NCBI GenBank assembly: GCA_029260395.1
Contig: JAJDDJ010000009.1
Location: forward strand, 546,448-610,447
Reading direction: 5' to 3'
DNA from: Phycisphaerales bacterium
GTDB lineage: Bacteria; Planctomycetota; Phycisphaerae; Phycisphaerales; UBA1924
DNA length: 64,000 nt
Both the position numbers and the translations under genes were made by a program. Numbering within the stretch: position 1 is the stretch's first letter; each line of letters starts with the position of its first letter. Positions 1-8,608 of the stretch are shown in pieces. The notes beneath the pieces are model-generated. The model made no database searches. It had not been told where the DNA came from and worked only from the letters and a program-made list of their open reading frames with translations.

Positions 1-538
1 CGCCCCCGGTCGCGCCATCGAGCACGCCGTCTTCGCACATGCGTTCGCCCCCGCCGCCGCCTTCTTCGGCGGGCTGAAAGATGAACGTGACCGGATTGGG
101 CCGACGGTCGAACGACCCGAGCACCCGTGCAGCCCCGAGCAGGATGGCGGTGTGCCCGTCGTGCCCGCAGGCGTGCATGATGCCCGGCGTTGCCGATGCC
201 CACTCACAGCCGGTGGCTTCGGTGATGGGCAGGGCGTCCATATCGGCGCGCAGCGCGGTCGCCATCTTCTCGGTCGGCGCCGTTGCGGGCAGGTGCGCGA
301 TGACGCCCGTGCCGCCCGCGAGCCCGGCCTTGATCTCGATGCCCGGGATAGCAGCCAGCGCCTCTTGCACCGCCTTGCTCGTTCGGTGCTCGTTGTAGCT
401 CAGTTCGGGATGGCGGTGCAGGTCCCGGCGGAACGCGACCAGCTCGGGCAGCATCGAATCGATGCGCGCGTCGAGATCGGATCCGGTGGCGAGTTCGTTT
501 GATGCAGTGGGCTTGGCATGAGCCGAGGAAGTGGTCAT
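1..538 (-). CDS. M20-family amidohydrolase (IAA/hippurate-hydrolase type), C-terminus cut by window
   Basis: The frame is open from the ATG at 536-538 leftward through the window edge, about 179 residues. The N-terminal part carries RRDLHRHPELSYNE, a DMDALP block and MHACGHDGHTA, followed by PAEEGGGGG. These are the conserved metal-binding and catalytic blocks of the M20D peptidase/aminoacylase family, which releases acyl groups from N-acyl amino acids using a di-zinc or di-manganese centre. No signal peptide is seen, so it is probably cytoplasmic. The dimerisation domain and the rest of the catalytic domain lie outside the window, so substrate cannot be refined. It is transcribed away from the solute-binding gene at 563-1606, which is on the same strand 24 bp upstream, so the two may be co-transcribed. 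Confidence 0.85.
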   Translation of the reverse strand, partial: MTTSSAHAKPTASNELATGSDLDARIDSMLPELVAFRRDLHRHPELSYNEHRTSKAVQEALAAIPGIEIKAGLAGGTGVIAHLPATAPTEKMATALRADMDALPITEATGCEWASATPGIMHACGHDGHTAILLGAARVLGSFDRRPNPVTFIFQPAEEGGGGGERMCEDGVLDGATGG

Positions 539-562
539 GGGCTCATCGTAGGGCTTGGCCTG

Positions 563-1606
563 TCAGGGCCCGCCGAGCACGCGTTCGACGATGTCGAGCG
601 CCTCGGGCATGGCATCGGCAACGGGCTGTGCGGGCCATGCGCGTCCCTCCTCGGGGATCCACTGGCTGAACCGTTCGCGGAGGTGCGGGCGGACCGGGAT
701 GTTGTGCGAATCGCTTGCTGCCATGCGCTCTGCGGCACGCTCGGAGAGCAGGAACTCGATGAGCACTTCGGCGTGCGCACGCTCGGGGCCGCCCGCGACC
801 AGTGCGACGGTGTTGGGGATGAGCATGGGGCCGGTGCTCTCGAACGGCGGCGGGATGCCGTTGTTGACGCTGACGGATTCGTACACCGCTTCAACGGGCC
901 ACCCGTTGCGTTGCCCGGCCCATACATCGTCGGTGTCGGTGAGGGCGATGAGAATCTCGCCCTGTGCGATCGCTCGCACGACCGCTGAGTTGCTCGAATA
1001 GACATGCAGTCCGTTATCCTTCATCGCGGTGAGCCACTGCTCGAACTGCTCGGACCCCCAGTGAAGGTTTAAGAGTCCGACGTGGCCGCGCGTGGTTCCA
1101 AACTCGGGCCGGGCGATCCCGACGCGGCCCTTGTACGCCGGGTCGGTCAGCTCAGCGAGTGTGGTGGGCGGGTTATCGAACGTTCCGGCCCGAACAGCGA
1201 TGACCCGTGCCCGTGTGGCGAAGCCGACCGAGTAGGTGTCGATCAGGTCGGGTGGCCAATCGGAGAGCGACCCCGTAATGACCTCGGGCATCGGCGCGAG
1301 CACGCCCTCGCGTGCGAGCCTCTCGGTGGCGAAGGGCTCGCTCGACCACCACACATCGGCTCTGGGGTTATCGCGCTCCGCGATCAGGCGGTGCATGAGA
1401 CCGGTGGTCTTGGTGGCCTCGGTGTCGCCAACGAGCCGGACCGCGATGCCGGTCTGGGCTTCGAAGTCGTCGACGATCTCTCGCAGCAGGAAGTCATCAA
1501 CTGAGCTGTAGAGCGTGACCGACGGCGGGGCTTCTTCGCCTGCCGGGCGCGCACAGCCCTGCACGAACAGCCCGGCGATCAGCACCAACGCGAGTCTGTA
1601 GAGCAT
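563..1606 (-). CDS. ABC-transporter extracellular solute-binding lipoprotein, iron(III)-type
   Basis: The 347-aa product begins with a lipoprotein signal (MLYRLALVLIAG, lipobox FVQGC at about residues 14-18), so it should be anchored to a membrane facing the periplasm. The mature part has the layout of family-1 solute-binding proteins of the FutA/AfuA ferric-ion group: VTLYSSVDD near the start, then DVWWSSEPF, RPEFGTTRGHV and ALTDTDD. Such proteins capture Fe3+ or a similar anion-coordinated metal and deliver it to an ABC permease. No permease or ATPase gene is present nearby, so the transporter partners must be elsewhere. The gene lies 12 bp after the coiled-coil protein at 1619-3397 on the same strand and 24 bp before the M20 hydrolase. 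Ligand identity is inference from family resemblance. Confidence 0.8.
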   Translation of the reverse strand: MLYRLALVLIAGLFVQGCARPAGEEAPPSVTLYSSVDDFLLREIVDDFEAQTGIAVRLVGDTEATKTTGLMHRLIAERDNPRADVWWSSEPFATERLAREGVLAPMPEVITGSLSDWPPDLIDTYSVGFATRARVIAVRAGTFDNPPTTLAELTDPAYKGRVGIARPEFGTTRGHVGLLNLHWGSEQFEQWLTAMKDNGLHVYSSNSAVVRAIAQGEILIALTDTDDVWAGQRNGWPVEAVYESVSVNNGIPPPFESTGPMLIPNTVALVAGGPERAHAEVLIEFLLSERAAERMAASDSHNIPVRPHLRERFSQWIPEEGRAWPAQPVADAMPEALDIVERVLGGP

Positions 1607-1618
1607 GTCGAGAGAACC

Positions 1619-3397
1619 TTACTCGGGCTTGGGTGCTGGCTCAACGGCGGGCTTGCCCGCATTGAGCTGGGCCTGGCGTTCGAGCCTGCCGAAGTACGCC
1701 TTGACCGATTCGTGGTACTCACGGGGCACGAGCTGTTCTTCGAGCGCTTCGGTGGTGGCGCTCTCGGCGGCCTTGGCGACAGCGCCGGCAAACTCTTGCA
1801 CGGACTCGCCGCGAATAGAATCGCCGAAGACGAGTCGCGAGCCGATGATCGGTCCGCCCTGGTTGTTGACGCGCGCCTTGATGGACTCGGTCATGAAGTC
1901 GGCGGCCTCTGCCTCAGGGCCGTTGCCGTTGCCCTGGCCGGGACCGCCCGAGCCAGCGCCCTGGCTCTTCGACTGGCCCGCGGACCACGGCCCGGTTTGG
2001 CCTTGACCCGGGTTTGGCTGACCGCCCTGAGCCCAGCCCTGCTGGCCGCAGCTCTGGCCGAGTTCGCTGAGTTGTTGCATGGCTTGCTGCATGGCTTGGT
2101 CGATGGCCTGCATGTCCTGCTGGGCCATCTCCATGTCGCTGAGCTGGCCGGCCATGTTCTGCATGGCCTGCTGAGCTTGCTGAGAGTCGCCCTGCTGCAT
2201 GGCTTCGCACATGCCCTGCATCGCCTGGCTCATGTTCTGCGCTTGCTGAGCCGCCTGCTGCGCGGCTTGTGCCTGCTGCTGCAGTTGTTGCTTCTGCTCA
2301 GCGGACATGTTCTGCATCTGGTCCATGGCCTTCTGCAAATCTTCCGAGCTTGCCTTGGAAGCCTGTGATGCTTGCTCGGCGCTCATGCCCGCCTGGCGGA
2401 GCGCCTGTTCGAGGTCGCTGCGCTGTTGGGCGAGGTTCTCGAGCTGGCCCGCGACGTTGTCGAGCTGCTTGGCGAGGGCATCTTGTTGCTCCTTGCTGAG
2501 CGAGCCGTCTTCGAGGTTTTTCTTGAGTTCTTCGAGCTTGGCCTTGGCACCCTTCATGTCGCCCCGCGCAAGGTCTCGCGCGAGGTCGGTCAGCGGGCCC
2601 TGGCCGGGCGTGCGCATCTGGCGGAGCATGGTCTCGAGTGACTTGGTGGCCTGTGAGTCTTCGCTGTTGAGCTTGTCGTCGAGCTCCTGCGTGAGGCTCG
2701 TGAGCTTGCGCATGGCTACGTTGCGAACATCGGCGGCGGTCTTCTGCTCATCGAGTTCGTTGCTGGTGAGTTCGAGAGCGTCGGCTTCGAGCGAGCCGAG
2801 ATCAACGTTGGACTTGGCGAGGATCGCGCGGGTCTTCTCGAGCGCGCTCGTCGCGTCTGTCTTGGCGTCCTGAATCTCGCTCTCTGAGTCAGCGATGGCC
2901 TGCTGCTCGGCTTGCTTGCCGAGCAGATCCATCGTGGGCATCAGGAACCACAGCACGGTGAACGCGAGCAGGGAGGCCAAAGGCACCTGCCAGAAACGGG
3001 GGCCCTCGATGGGCAGCGCATCGCGCACCACCACACGCTTGGCCTTGGCGATGGCGCTGGCCACCACGGCCTGCGACCATGCGTCGGTTGCGTTCTCGAC
3101 GGTCAAGGCCGTGCTGAGCGATTCGCGCAGCTCGGCCTTCTCATCGAGCACGCGGGCGACCTCGGCCTCGCGTGCGCGCGTGGCAAACGCCCAGGCCAAA
3201 GCGCCCAGTGCGCCAGCGCCCGCAGCCCACAGCGCGATGTCGGTCCATGGCAGCGACAGCGCCATCATGCGATCGGCCAGCAGGGTGATGAGCAGCACGA
3301 GCGTGACGATGGTCAGAGCCCACGCAGCAGAGCCGATGAGATCGATCATGAGCAGTCGGCGGGATGCCACCTTGACCACGCGGCGGATGTCGTCCAT
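1619..3397 (-). CDS. Membrane-anchored coiled-coil protein, Gln-rich
   Basis: 592 aa, starting at an ATG preceded by AGGGAGT-like ribosome-binding sequence. Two membrane segments lie at about residues 18-40 and 52-70 and a third at about 133-153. Between them is an Ala/Arg-rich linker resembling the one in the 1193-residue protein at 14302-17883. Residues from about 160 to 470 form long heptad-rich helices that become strongly Gln/Met/Ala-rich, then a Gly/Pro/Gln-rich linker, then a compact C-terminal region with SRLVFGDSIRGESVQEFAGAV. No enzymatic motif is visible. The layout suggests an inner-membrane scaffold with a long periplasmic or cytoplasmic coiled coil. Function is unknown to me. 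The gene is followed 12 bp later by the solute-binding lipoprotein. Confidence 0.8.
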   Translation of the reverse strand: MDDIRRVVKVASRRLLMIDLIGSAAWALTIVTLVLLITLLADRMMALSLPWTDIALWAAGAGALGALAWAFATRAREAEVARVLDEKAELRESLSTALTVENATDAWSQAVVASAIAKAKRVVVRDALPIEGPRFWQVPLASLLAFTVLWFLMPTMDLLGKQAEQQAIADSESEIQDAKTDATSALEKTRAILAKSNVDLGSLEADALELTSNELDEQKTAADVRNVAMRKLTSLTQELDDKLNSEDSQATKSLETMLRQMRTPGQGPLTDLARDLARGDMKGAKAKLEELKKNLEDGSLSKEQQDALAKQLDNVAGQLENLAQQRSDLEQALRQAGMSAEQASQASKASSEDLQKAMDQMQNMSAEQKQQLQQQAQAAQQAAQQAQNMSQAMQGMCEAMQQGDSQQAQQAMQNMAGQLSDMEMAQQDMQAIDQAMQQAMQQLSELGQSCGQQGWAQGGQPNPGQGQTGPWSAGQSKSQGAGSGGPGQGNGNGPEAEAADFMTESIKARVNNQGGPIIGSRLVFGDSIRGESVQEFAGAVAKAAESATTEALEEQLVPREYHESVKAYFGRLERQAQLNAGKPAVEPAPKPE

Positions 3398-3603
3398 CGT
3401 GAGACTCCCTTTGGGCGGACCGGCTGAGCCAAGCGCTCAGCCTGCTAACCCAGATCGGCGATGCGGACTCGTCACCTTTCTATACGGGTGAGACGGCCAA
3501 GGTTTTCCTTCCGTAAGACCAAGTCGACGATATTTGGATAATGTTAGCATATTGCCTGAGCCATTGCACAGGCGGGGCTGATGCCCGATGATCCTGGAAC
3601 CTG

Positions 3604-4992
3604 ATGCCCCCAGCGAGCGATGCCCAACCCGCCCCCACCAGATTATCTGTGGATGGTCTGTTTGGCGGCACCAACAGGGTATGGAGCTGGCTAGGCGCGC
3701 GCACAAGGCCCTGCGAACGCCACTTCGATGCCCAGCAGCGCCGCGATCCGTTTGGTTGCGGGTTGCACCTGGTCTGCGGCGTGACAACCTGCCTGTTGCT
3801 CAGCGGGCCGACGACTCTGAGCGAGTTGGCGCTCGTGCCAGCGGGCATCATGGCAATGGTTCGCCCGCACTGGTACTGGCGGACGCTGGGCGGGTTGGTG
3901 GTCAGCAAGACGACCGCTTTGTGGGCGATGGCGGTTCTCTGGGGACTGCTCGCGCTGGCGTGGTCGCCCGACCGTGGACAGGGGTTGGATGAACTTTCGA
4001 ACGTGCGGTGGTCGGCGCTGGGGCTGATGCTCTGGCCGCTGATGCAGCACCGGGCGCTGCTGCTGGCTGCCTTGGCGATCGGGCTTCATATCGGGCAGGC
4101 CACGCAGCTCATGCACGGCCTCGGTGTGCTGATTGACGAGCCGAGCCTGCGATGGAACCGCATGCCCGGGCGGTGGAGCGGCTGGTGGGACCCGGTGGTG
4201 GGGGGCACGCTGCTGGTGGGCTTGCTTGGCTTGCACCTGCCCGCTGCGGCTTGGGGACGCGGCGGCTGGCGGCTGGCGGGTTTGGCCGGCAGCGCTGCGG
4301 CGGTCGCGGGAATCGTGGCCACGGGCACGCGGGGCGCGTGGCTCGCATCGATGGGGTTGGTCGGTCTGGTCGCGCTGGGGTGGTGGTGGAAGTCGAAGAA
4401 CCGGCTCAAGGTCGGCGGTGCGGCGGTGGCGCTGGTGCTGATCCTCGGCGCGGCGGCGGCTGGGGTGGGCGTTGTGGCCGGGGGCAGCGGGCTGTCGCAG
4501 CGCGTCGAATCGGCGTGGACCGAGATCAACCGGGCGATCGACGAGCGCGACTTCACCACCGACACCGGGGCGCGCATCGGGATGGCGATATGGGCCGCCG
4601 AGGCGTGGCGCAGCGCGCCCGTCCACGGCGTGGGCACCGGCGGGTACAAGCAGTGGGTGCTCCAGAACGTAGAAGGGCCGAGCGGTCAGCGTGTCGGCGT
4701 GCACGCCCATGCGCACAACGGGCTGTTGCACATCGCAGCGACGGGCGGGCTTATTGGGCTTGTGCTCATGCTGCTGGTGTACGCGTCCGCGGTGTCGAGC
4801 GCGGGGCGCTACGAGCCGGGCGACGGCGTGATCGGCTACCGCGATGGGCCGATGTTCGCGTTGCTCGGGCTGGGGCTGGTCAGCGCGTTCGATCCGTTCC
4901 ACCTCAACACGCAGACGTGCGCGCTGTTCGCGGTGCTCGTGGTGCTGCGGCTGCCCAATCGGCCGAGGCTGCTCGCAGACAGGGCCAGCTAG
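3604..4992 (+). CDS. O-antigen ligase/polymerase-like membrane protein
   Basis: 462 aa with about ten hydrophobic segments. The C-terminal part has the arrangement of the O-antigen ligase (WaaL/Wzy_C) family: a large extracytoplasmic loop with GARIGMAIWAAEAWRSAPVHG and GVGTGGY, then the HAHNGLLHIAATGG block containing the conserved histidine, then the final membrane helices. Enzymes of this family join undecaprenyl-linked glycans to an acceptor or polymerise them in the inner membrane. The first 30 residues are poorly conserved-looking and the ATG at 3604 has no clear ribosome-binding site, so the true start may be somewhat downstream. The stop codon overlaps that of the convergent oxidoreductase by three bases (CTAG at 4989-4992). 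The glycosyltransferases at 49.8-53 kb could supply substrates, but this is inference. Confidence 0.8.
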   Translation: MPPASDAQPAPTRLSVDGLFGGTNRVWSWLGARTRPCERHFDAQQRRDPFGCGLHLVCGVTTCLLLSGPTTLSELALVPAGIMAMVRPHWYWRTLGGLVVSKTTALWAMAVLWGLLALAWSPDRGQGLDELSNVRWSALGLMLWPLMQHRALLLAALAIGLHIGQATQLMHGLGVLIDEPSLRWNRMPGRWSGWWDPVVGGTLLVGLLGLHLPAAAWGRGGWRLAGLAGSAAAVAGIVATGTRGAWLASMGLVGLVALGWWWKSKNRLKVGGAAVALVLILGAAAAGVGVVAGGSGLSQRVESAWTEINRAIDERDFTTDTGARIGMAIWAAEAWRSAPVHGVGTGGYKQWVLQNVEGPSGQRVGVHAHAHNGLLHIAATGGLIGLVLMLLVYASAVSSAGRYEPGDGVIGYRDGPMFALLGLGLVSAFDPFHLNTQTCALFAVLVVLRLPNRPRLLADRAS

Positions 4993-6116
4993 GCGTTCGC
5001 CTGTTCGAGCGACGGGTAATCGGTGTAGCCGGCTTGTTGGCCCGAGTCGCCCGCGTAGTAGGTCTCGGGGTCGGGCTTGTTGTACGGCCCGCCCTGAGCG
5101 ATGCGCTCCGCAAGGTCTGGGTTGGCGATGTACAACTCGCCGAAGGCGACGGCATCGGCGAGGCCATCTCGAATGCGGCGATCGGCCTCGTCTGGCGTGA
5201 GCCCGCCGTTACCGATGTAGATCCCGCCGCCGGTTGCTTTGAAGCGCTCGTTGATGTGCGCATGGATGCGTTCGTTCTCGTCGTTGCGTTCGTAGGTGCG
5301 GAACGCCTCGACCGCGTGGATGTACGCGAGGCGCATAACCCCGAGGTGTTCGGCGAGCTCGCCGAAGGTCTCGTCGGGTGTCGAGTCCTTGAGGTCGCCC
5401 GTGCCGCCCATGGGGCTCACGCGGTAGCCCACGCGGCCCGATCCCCACACATCGCAGACCGCCTCGGCGACCTGCAACGGCAGGCGGAGACGATTGGCGA
5501 TGGACCCGCCGAAGTCGTCGGTTCGGCGGTTGGTCCCGTCGCGTGTGAACTGGTCGAGCAGGTAGCCGTTGGCGCCGTGAATCTCGACCCCGTCGAAGCC
5601 CGCGGCCTTCGCGTTGGCAGCGGCCGTGCGGTACTGCTCGACGATGCCGGGAAGTTCATCCGTCTCCAGCGCGCGCGGCATGGAGACATCGACCCGGCCC
5701 GAGGTCGCGGAGGTGATCGTCTTGGCCTCGGCGCGCTGGGCGGATGGTGCAACGGGGGCCTGGCCGTCGGGCTGCAGGTCGACGTGGCTGATGCGTCCGA
5801 CGTGCCAGAGCTGGCAGAAGATGCGGCCCGCTCGCTCGTGGACAGCGCTCGTTACGAGCTTCCAGCCCTCGACCTGCTGAGGCGAGTGGATGCCGGGGGT
5901 GAAGGCGTAGCCCTTGCCTTGGGGGCTGATCTGGGTGGCCTCACTGATGATGAGACCCGAGGAGGCGCGCTGGCGGTAGTACTCCGCATTGAGTTCCCAA
6001 GGGATGTCGCCCGGCTGCTGGCTTCGGCAGCGGGTGAGCGGGGCCATGAACACGCGGTTGGGCGCGTTTATTTCGCCGAAGGCGATGGCGCTGGAGAGGG
6101 CGGGGTGCGCGCTCAT
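4989..6116 (-). CDS. Old Yellow Enzyme-family alkene reductase (FMN, NAD(P)H)
   Basis: 375 aa, about the usual length for this TIM-barrel family. Family blocks run in order: PNRVFMAPLTRCRS near residue 20, then GLIISEATQIS, QLWHVGR, and the substrate-binding HGANGYLLDQF with DDFGGS, ending in YIGNGGLTPDEA and a PYNKPDPETYY tail. These proteins reduce activated C=C bonds or nitro groups with NAD(P)H through a bound FMN in the cytoplasm. Start at the ATG at 6114-6116. It is a single gene, convergent with the O-antigen-ligase-like gene and about 30 bp from the next - strand gene upstream. The exact substrate cannot be told from sequence. Confidence 0.92.
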   Translation of the reverse strand: MSAHPALSSAIAFGEINAPNRVFMAPLTRCRSQQPGDIPWELNAEYYRQRASSGLIISEATQISPQGKGYAFTPGIHSPQQVEGWKLVTSAVHERAGRIFCQLWHVGRISHVDLQPDGQAPVAPSAQRAEAKTITSATSGRVDVSMPRALETDELPGIVEQYRTAAANAKAAGFDGVEIHGANGYLLDQFTRDGTNRRTDDFGGSIANRLRLPLQVAEAVCDVWGSGRVGYRVSPMGGTGDLKDSTPDETFGELAEHLGVMRLAYIHAVEAFRTYERNDENERIHAHINERFKATGGGIYIGNGGLTPDEADRRIRDGLADAVAFGELYIANPDLAERIAQGGPYNKPDPETYYAGDSGQQAGYTDYPSLEQANA

Positions 6117-6147
6117 GGACAGTCTCTCTTGAGGAAGAAGGTCTCGA

Positions 6148-6444
6148 TCAGTCGGCGTTCAGGGTGTTCGGGCCCTTGCCCGCGGACTTCTCGAAGTGGC
6201 CGTCGCCCTTGCGCTCGTACTTGGTGAAGCCCATGCGGTCGAGGTTCTTGTTGCTCAGGGAGCTGGCGCCCTTGGTGTCGGACCACTTGCCGAGGATGGT
6301 CGGGGCGCAGGGCACTCGGCGTACGGGCCGGCCGTCTTCGGGGTGCTTGGTGAGCGGCTTCTCGCTCATGGTCTGAACGACCTCGAAGTGTTCTTCGGTG
6401 CCCTCGCCTTCTTTGTCGAGAACCTGATAGACGTAGGTGGGCAT
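6148..6444 (-). CDS. FmdB-like small protein lacking the zinc-ribbon cysteines
   Basis: 98 aa starting MPTYVYQV at the ATG at 6442-6444. The N-terminal layout (MPTYxY, a short acidic stretch, then MSEKPLTKHPEDGRPVRR) follows the FmdB/putative regulatory zinc-ribbon family, whose members normally read MPTYEYxCxxCG and CPxCGGPVRR. Here all four metal-ligand cysteines are gone, replaced by VLDKEG and HPEDG, and only one cysteine remains (VPC). The C-terminal half is charged and glycine-rich, ending GKGPNTLNAD. It cannot bind zinc in the usual way. It lies between the oxidoreductase and another small gene on the same strand. Function unknown. Confidence 0.75.
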   Translation of the reverse strand: MPTYVYQVLDKEGEGTEEHFEVVQTMSEKPLTKHPEDGRPVRRVPCAPTILGKWSDTKGASSLSNKNLDRMGFTKYERKGDGHFEKSAGKGPNTLNAD

Positions 6445-6487
6445 GGGGCGTGCTCCGTTGGTGCGCACGGGGAGCGTGCGTGGGGGA

Positions 6488-6799
6488 TCAGATGAAGCGT
6501 CGGCCCGACTCCATGTCGCACATGGCCCAGCCGGTCTCTTTGCAGAGCCGTTGCATGACGGGCCACGCGGTCTCGTCGTCGTCGATGTGGACCATGAGTT
6601 GGCTGAGCTCGTCGAGGCTCGTTGGGATCTCGGCGATGAACCCGGGCCCGTAGAGGCGGTCGATGCCCATGGAGCCCGCTGAGCCGTCGGAAGCGGTGTT
6701 GAAGCGGGCGAGCACCGCGAGCACATCGGCTGGCTTGCCCAGGGGCTCACATGTGGTCCCGGGGGTGACGGGCGGGGCATCCTCGGCGGGTGCGTTCAT
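6488..6799 (-). CDS. Small conserved-looking protein of unknown function
   Basis: 103 aa from the ATG at 6797-6799. An in-frame ATG ten codons upstream is possible, but the shorter start leaves the better-ordered protein. After a Pro/Ala-rich N-terminus comes a compact acidic domain with DVLAVLARFNTA, LYGPGFIAEIP and HIDDDETAWPVM, ending ESGRRFI. No domain is recognised. It contains two cysteines and no signal peptide, so is probably cytoplasmic. It sits 43 bp upstream of the FmdB-like gene on the same strand, and the two may be co-transcribed. Confidence 0.65.
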   Translation of the reverse strand: MNAPAEDAPPVTPGTTCEPLGKPADVLAVLARFNTASDGSAGSMGIDRLYGPGFIAEIPTSLDELSQLMVHIDDDETAWPVMQRLCKETGWAMCDMESGRRFI

Positions 6800-6906
6800 C
6801 AGGATGACATGCCGGGTTCTGCCCATCGGCCAACGGTACGCGGCCAAACCGGGTGGTGCATCCGGCCGATGCAGCGGGGTAGGCCGGGCTTGCAGGCCGG
6901 TCGGGA

Positions 6907-7155
6907 TCAGGCGTAGGCCATCTGGTGGCGGTCGCAGGCTTGGCTGCGGACGTAGGACCGCAGGTTGGAGCTGTTGATCATGCCGTTGATGAGCAGCAGG
7001 TCGATGAGCTGGCCGATGCCCAAGAGGCCGAAGGTGAAGAACCAGATGAGGCCCGAGATCCATTTGCCGGCGTAGAAACGGTGGATCCCGCAGAAACCGA
7101 CGAGGCAGAAGAGCCAGAGCAGATAGGCCCAACCAGCAGACTTGGGGGTGTACAT
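6907..7155 (-). CDS. TM2 domain-containing membrane protein
   Basis: 82 aa from the ATG at 7153-7155. The TM2 pattern is clear: a first membrane helix (AYLLWLFCLVGFCG), the diagnostic HRFYAGKW turn, then a second helix (WFFTFGLLGIGQLIDLLL). TM2 proteins are small two-helix inner-membrane proteins of largely unknown function. A short cytoplasmic tail follows (RSQACDRHQMAYA). The 184-bp gap to the divergent EF-hand gene should hold promoters for both. Confidence 0.88.
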   Translation of the reverse strand: MYTPKSAGWAYLLWLFCLVGFCGIHRFYAGKWISGLIWFFTFGLLGIGQLIDLLLINGMINSSNLRSYVRSQACDRHQMAYA

Positions 7156-7339
7156 CGCAATGACCGTCCTCTCTGGGGTGGGTATTGGGAAATCGAGGCG
7201 GCGGATTCTGCCCCAGCAGGCCGTATGGGAGGCTGAATGGCCCTCGGGCGATGCAATACCGATACAAAGGGAGCGTTGGAGGGCGGTACAGACGAACACA
7301 TCCGCGGCCCGTTCTGGGCTGTGAGAAGGGACAACGGCC

Positions 7340-8428
7340 ATGAACAAGCTGATGAACAGGCAAATGATGATCGTGCTGGTGGCGGGTCTAGCGATGGGAG
7401 CCAGCGCCCAGAGCGACGCCCCTCGTGAGGGCAGGCGTGACGGGGCTCTTCGGGGCCCGGACACCAAGCCGTTCGTGCTGGATGGCGCGGAGCGTGACCG
7501 CCCGGCCCGCTTCGGTGATCGCGGTCCCCAGCGTCGCGGCGCTGAGAGGGGCGAGGGCGCTGAGGGTCGGCGTGGCCCAGGTATGGGCCCTGAGCTGCTC
7601 GAGCAGTTTGATACCGACGGCGACGGCAAGCTGAGCGAGACCGAACGCGAAGCCGTCAAGGCGCACATGGAAGCCAAGAGGGCCGCGTTCATCCAGAAGT
7701 ACGACCTTGACGCCGACGGTGCGTTGAACGATGAAGAGACCGTTGCGATGAAGGCGACCATCAAAGAGAAGATGGAGGCCATGAAGGCCGAACTGCTCAC
7801 GAAGTTTGATGCTGACGGCGACGGCAAGCTGACCGGCGAAGAGCGCAAGGCAGCGGGCGACGCGGCCCGGCCCCTGATCGCGGAGATCACCGGCGGGTTC
7901 GGGATGGGTCCACAGCACGGGCAGCGGGGCGATCAGGCCCGCAGAGGCCCGCAAGGCGCTGAGGGCCGCGAGGCGATGAAGGCCCAGATTCTCGAGAAGT
8001 TCGACGCCGACGGCGACGGCAAGCTCGACGAGACCGAGCGCAAGGCAGCGGGCGAAGCGATGCGCGCCAAGCGCGGCGGCGAGGCGCCCCAGGGCCGAGC
8101 ATTGTTCGGTCAAGATCGCGAAGCGATGAAGGCGCAGCTGCTTGAGAAGTTCGACGCCGACGGCGACGGCAAGCTCAATGAGACCGAGCGCAAGGCTGCA
8201 GGCGAGGCGATGCGCAGCAAGCGCGGTCCTCGCGCAGACCGTGGCGACCGTGGGCAACGCCGCCAGAACTGGGTGGATGCCAACGGTGACGGCACGATCG
8301 ATGCCTCCGAGCTGGCCATCGCGGCCGACGCGGTCAGCAAGGGCGAACGCAAGGCCGATTTCAACCGCGACGGCGAGGTGAACTCGGACGACCTCGTGTT
8401 CCTGACGAAGAAGTCCGGCGGGTTCTGA
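7340..8428 (+). CDS. Exported protein with seven EF-hand calcium-binding loops
   Basis: 362 aa with a signal peptide (MIVLVAGLAMGASAQ, cleavage after about residue 23), so it is exported. Seven EF-hand-type loops of the DxDxDG class lie near residues 91, 121, 156, 220, 270, 311 and 339, for example DTDGDGKLSETE and DANGDGTIDASE. All keep the oxygen ligands at positions 1, 3, 5 and 12. The last two (DANGDG and DFNRDG) are spaced like a dockerin or a C-terminal EF pair. Arg/Gly-rich linkers separate them. A calcium-dependent role at the cell surface or periplasm is inference. An AGAAGGG ribosome-binding site lies upstream, and a strong terminator follows at 8479-8534. Confidence 0.9.
   Translation: MNKLMNRQMMIVLVAGLAMGASAQSDAPREGRRDGALRGPDTKPFVLDGAERDRPARFGDRGPQRRGAERGEGAEGRRGPGMGPELLEQFDTDGDGKLSETEREAVKAHMEAKRAAFIQKYDLDADGALNDEETVAMKATIKEKMEAMKAELLTKFDADGDGKLTGEERKAAGDAARPLIAEITGGFGMGPQHGQRGDQARRGPQGAEGREAMKAQILEKFDADGDGKLDETERKAAGEAMRAKRGGEAPQGRALFGQDREAMKAQLLEKFDADGDGKLNETERKAAGEAMRSKRGPRADRGDRGQRRQNWVDANGDGTIDASELAIAADAVSKGERKADFNRDGEVNSDDLVFLTKKSGGF
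7978..8225 (+). repeat. Tandem duplication of a 34-residue EF-hand block
   Basis: Two in-frame copies of a block about 100 bp long begin at about 7978 and 8128, an offset of 150 bp. The encoded blocks both read MKAQxLEKFDADGDGKL then xETERKAAGEAMR and KRG, differing at only three residues. The near-identity points to a recent internal duplication or ongoing gene conversion. Confidence 0.8.
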
Positions 8429-8478
8429 GCCGCTCAGGCTCGCAGAGGATCGACAACCAGACATCGGATGAGAGTCCG

Positions 8479-8534
8479 TGACCGCCGCCTTTCGGCAGTA
8501 CCCCCGCCCCCTTGTGTGGGCGGCGGTCATTTTT
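8479..8534 (+). terminator. Rho-independent terminator after the EF-hand gene
   Basis: An 11-bp perfect stem (TGACCGCCGCC at 8479-8489 with GGCGGCGGTCA at 8519-8529) closes a 29-nt loop and runs into five Ts at 8530-8534. It lies 51 bp after the EF-hand stop codon and separates that gene from the DUF58 operon. Confidence 0.75.
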
Positions 8535-8608
8535 GGGCGAGCCGACGACTTTGCGGGCGAGTCGCGCTCGGCTGCAGCTTGCGGGGCGGTTCGCCGTAGT
8601 ATGGAACG

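Noticed and set aside
4152..6227. Very long + strand open frame (about 690 codons)
   Set aside because: It lies across the O-antigen-ligase-like gene and antisense to the oxidoreductase, both of which have clear family motifs; the frame is Arg/Gly/Ala-rich and is a GC-rich shadow.
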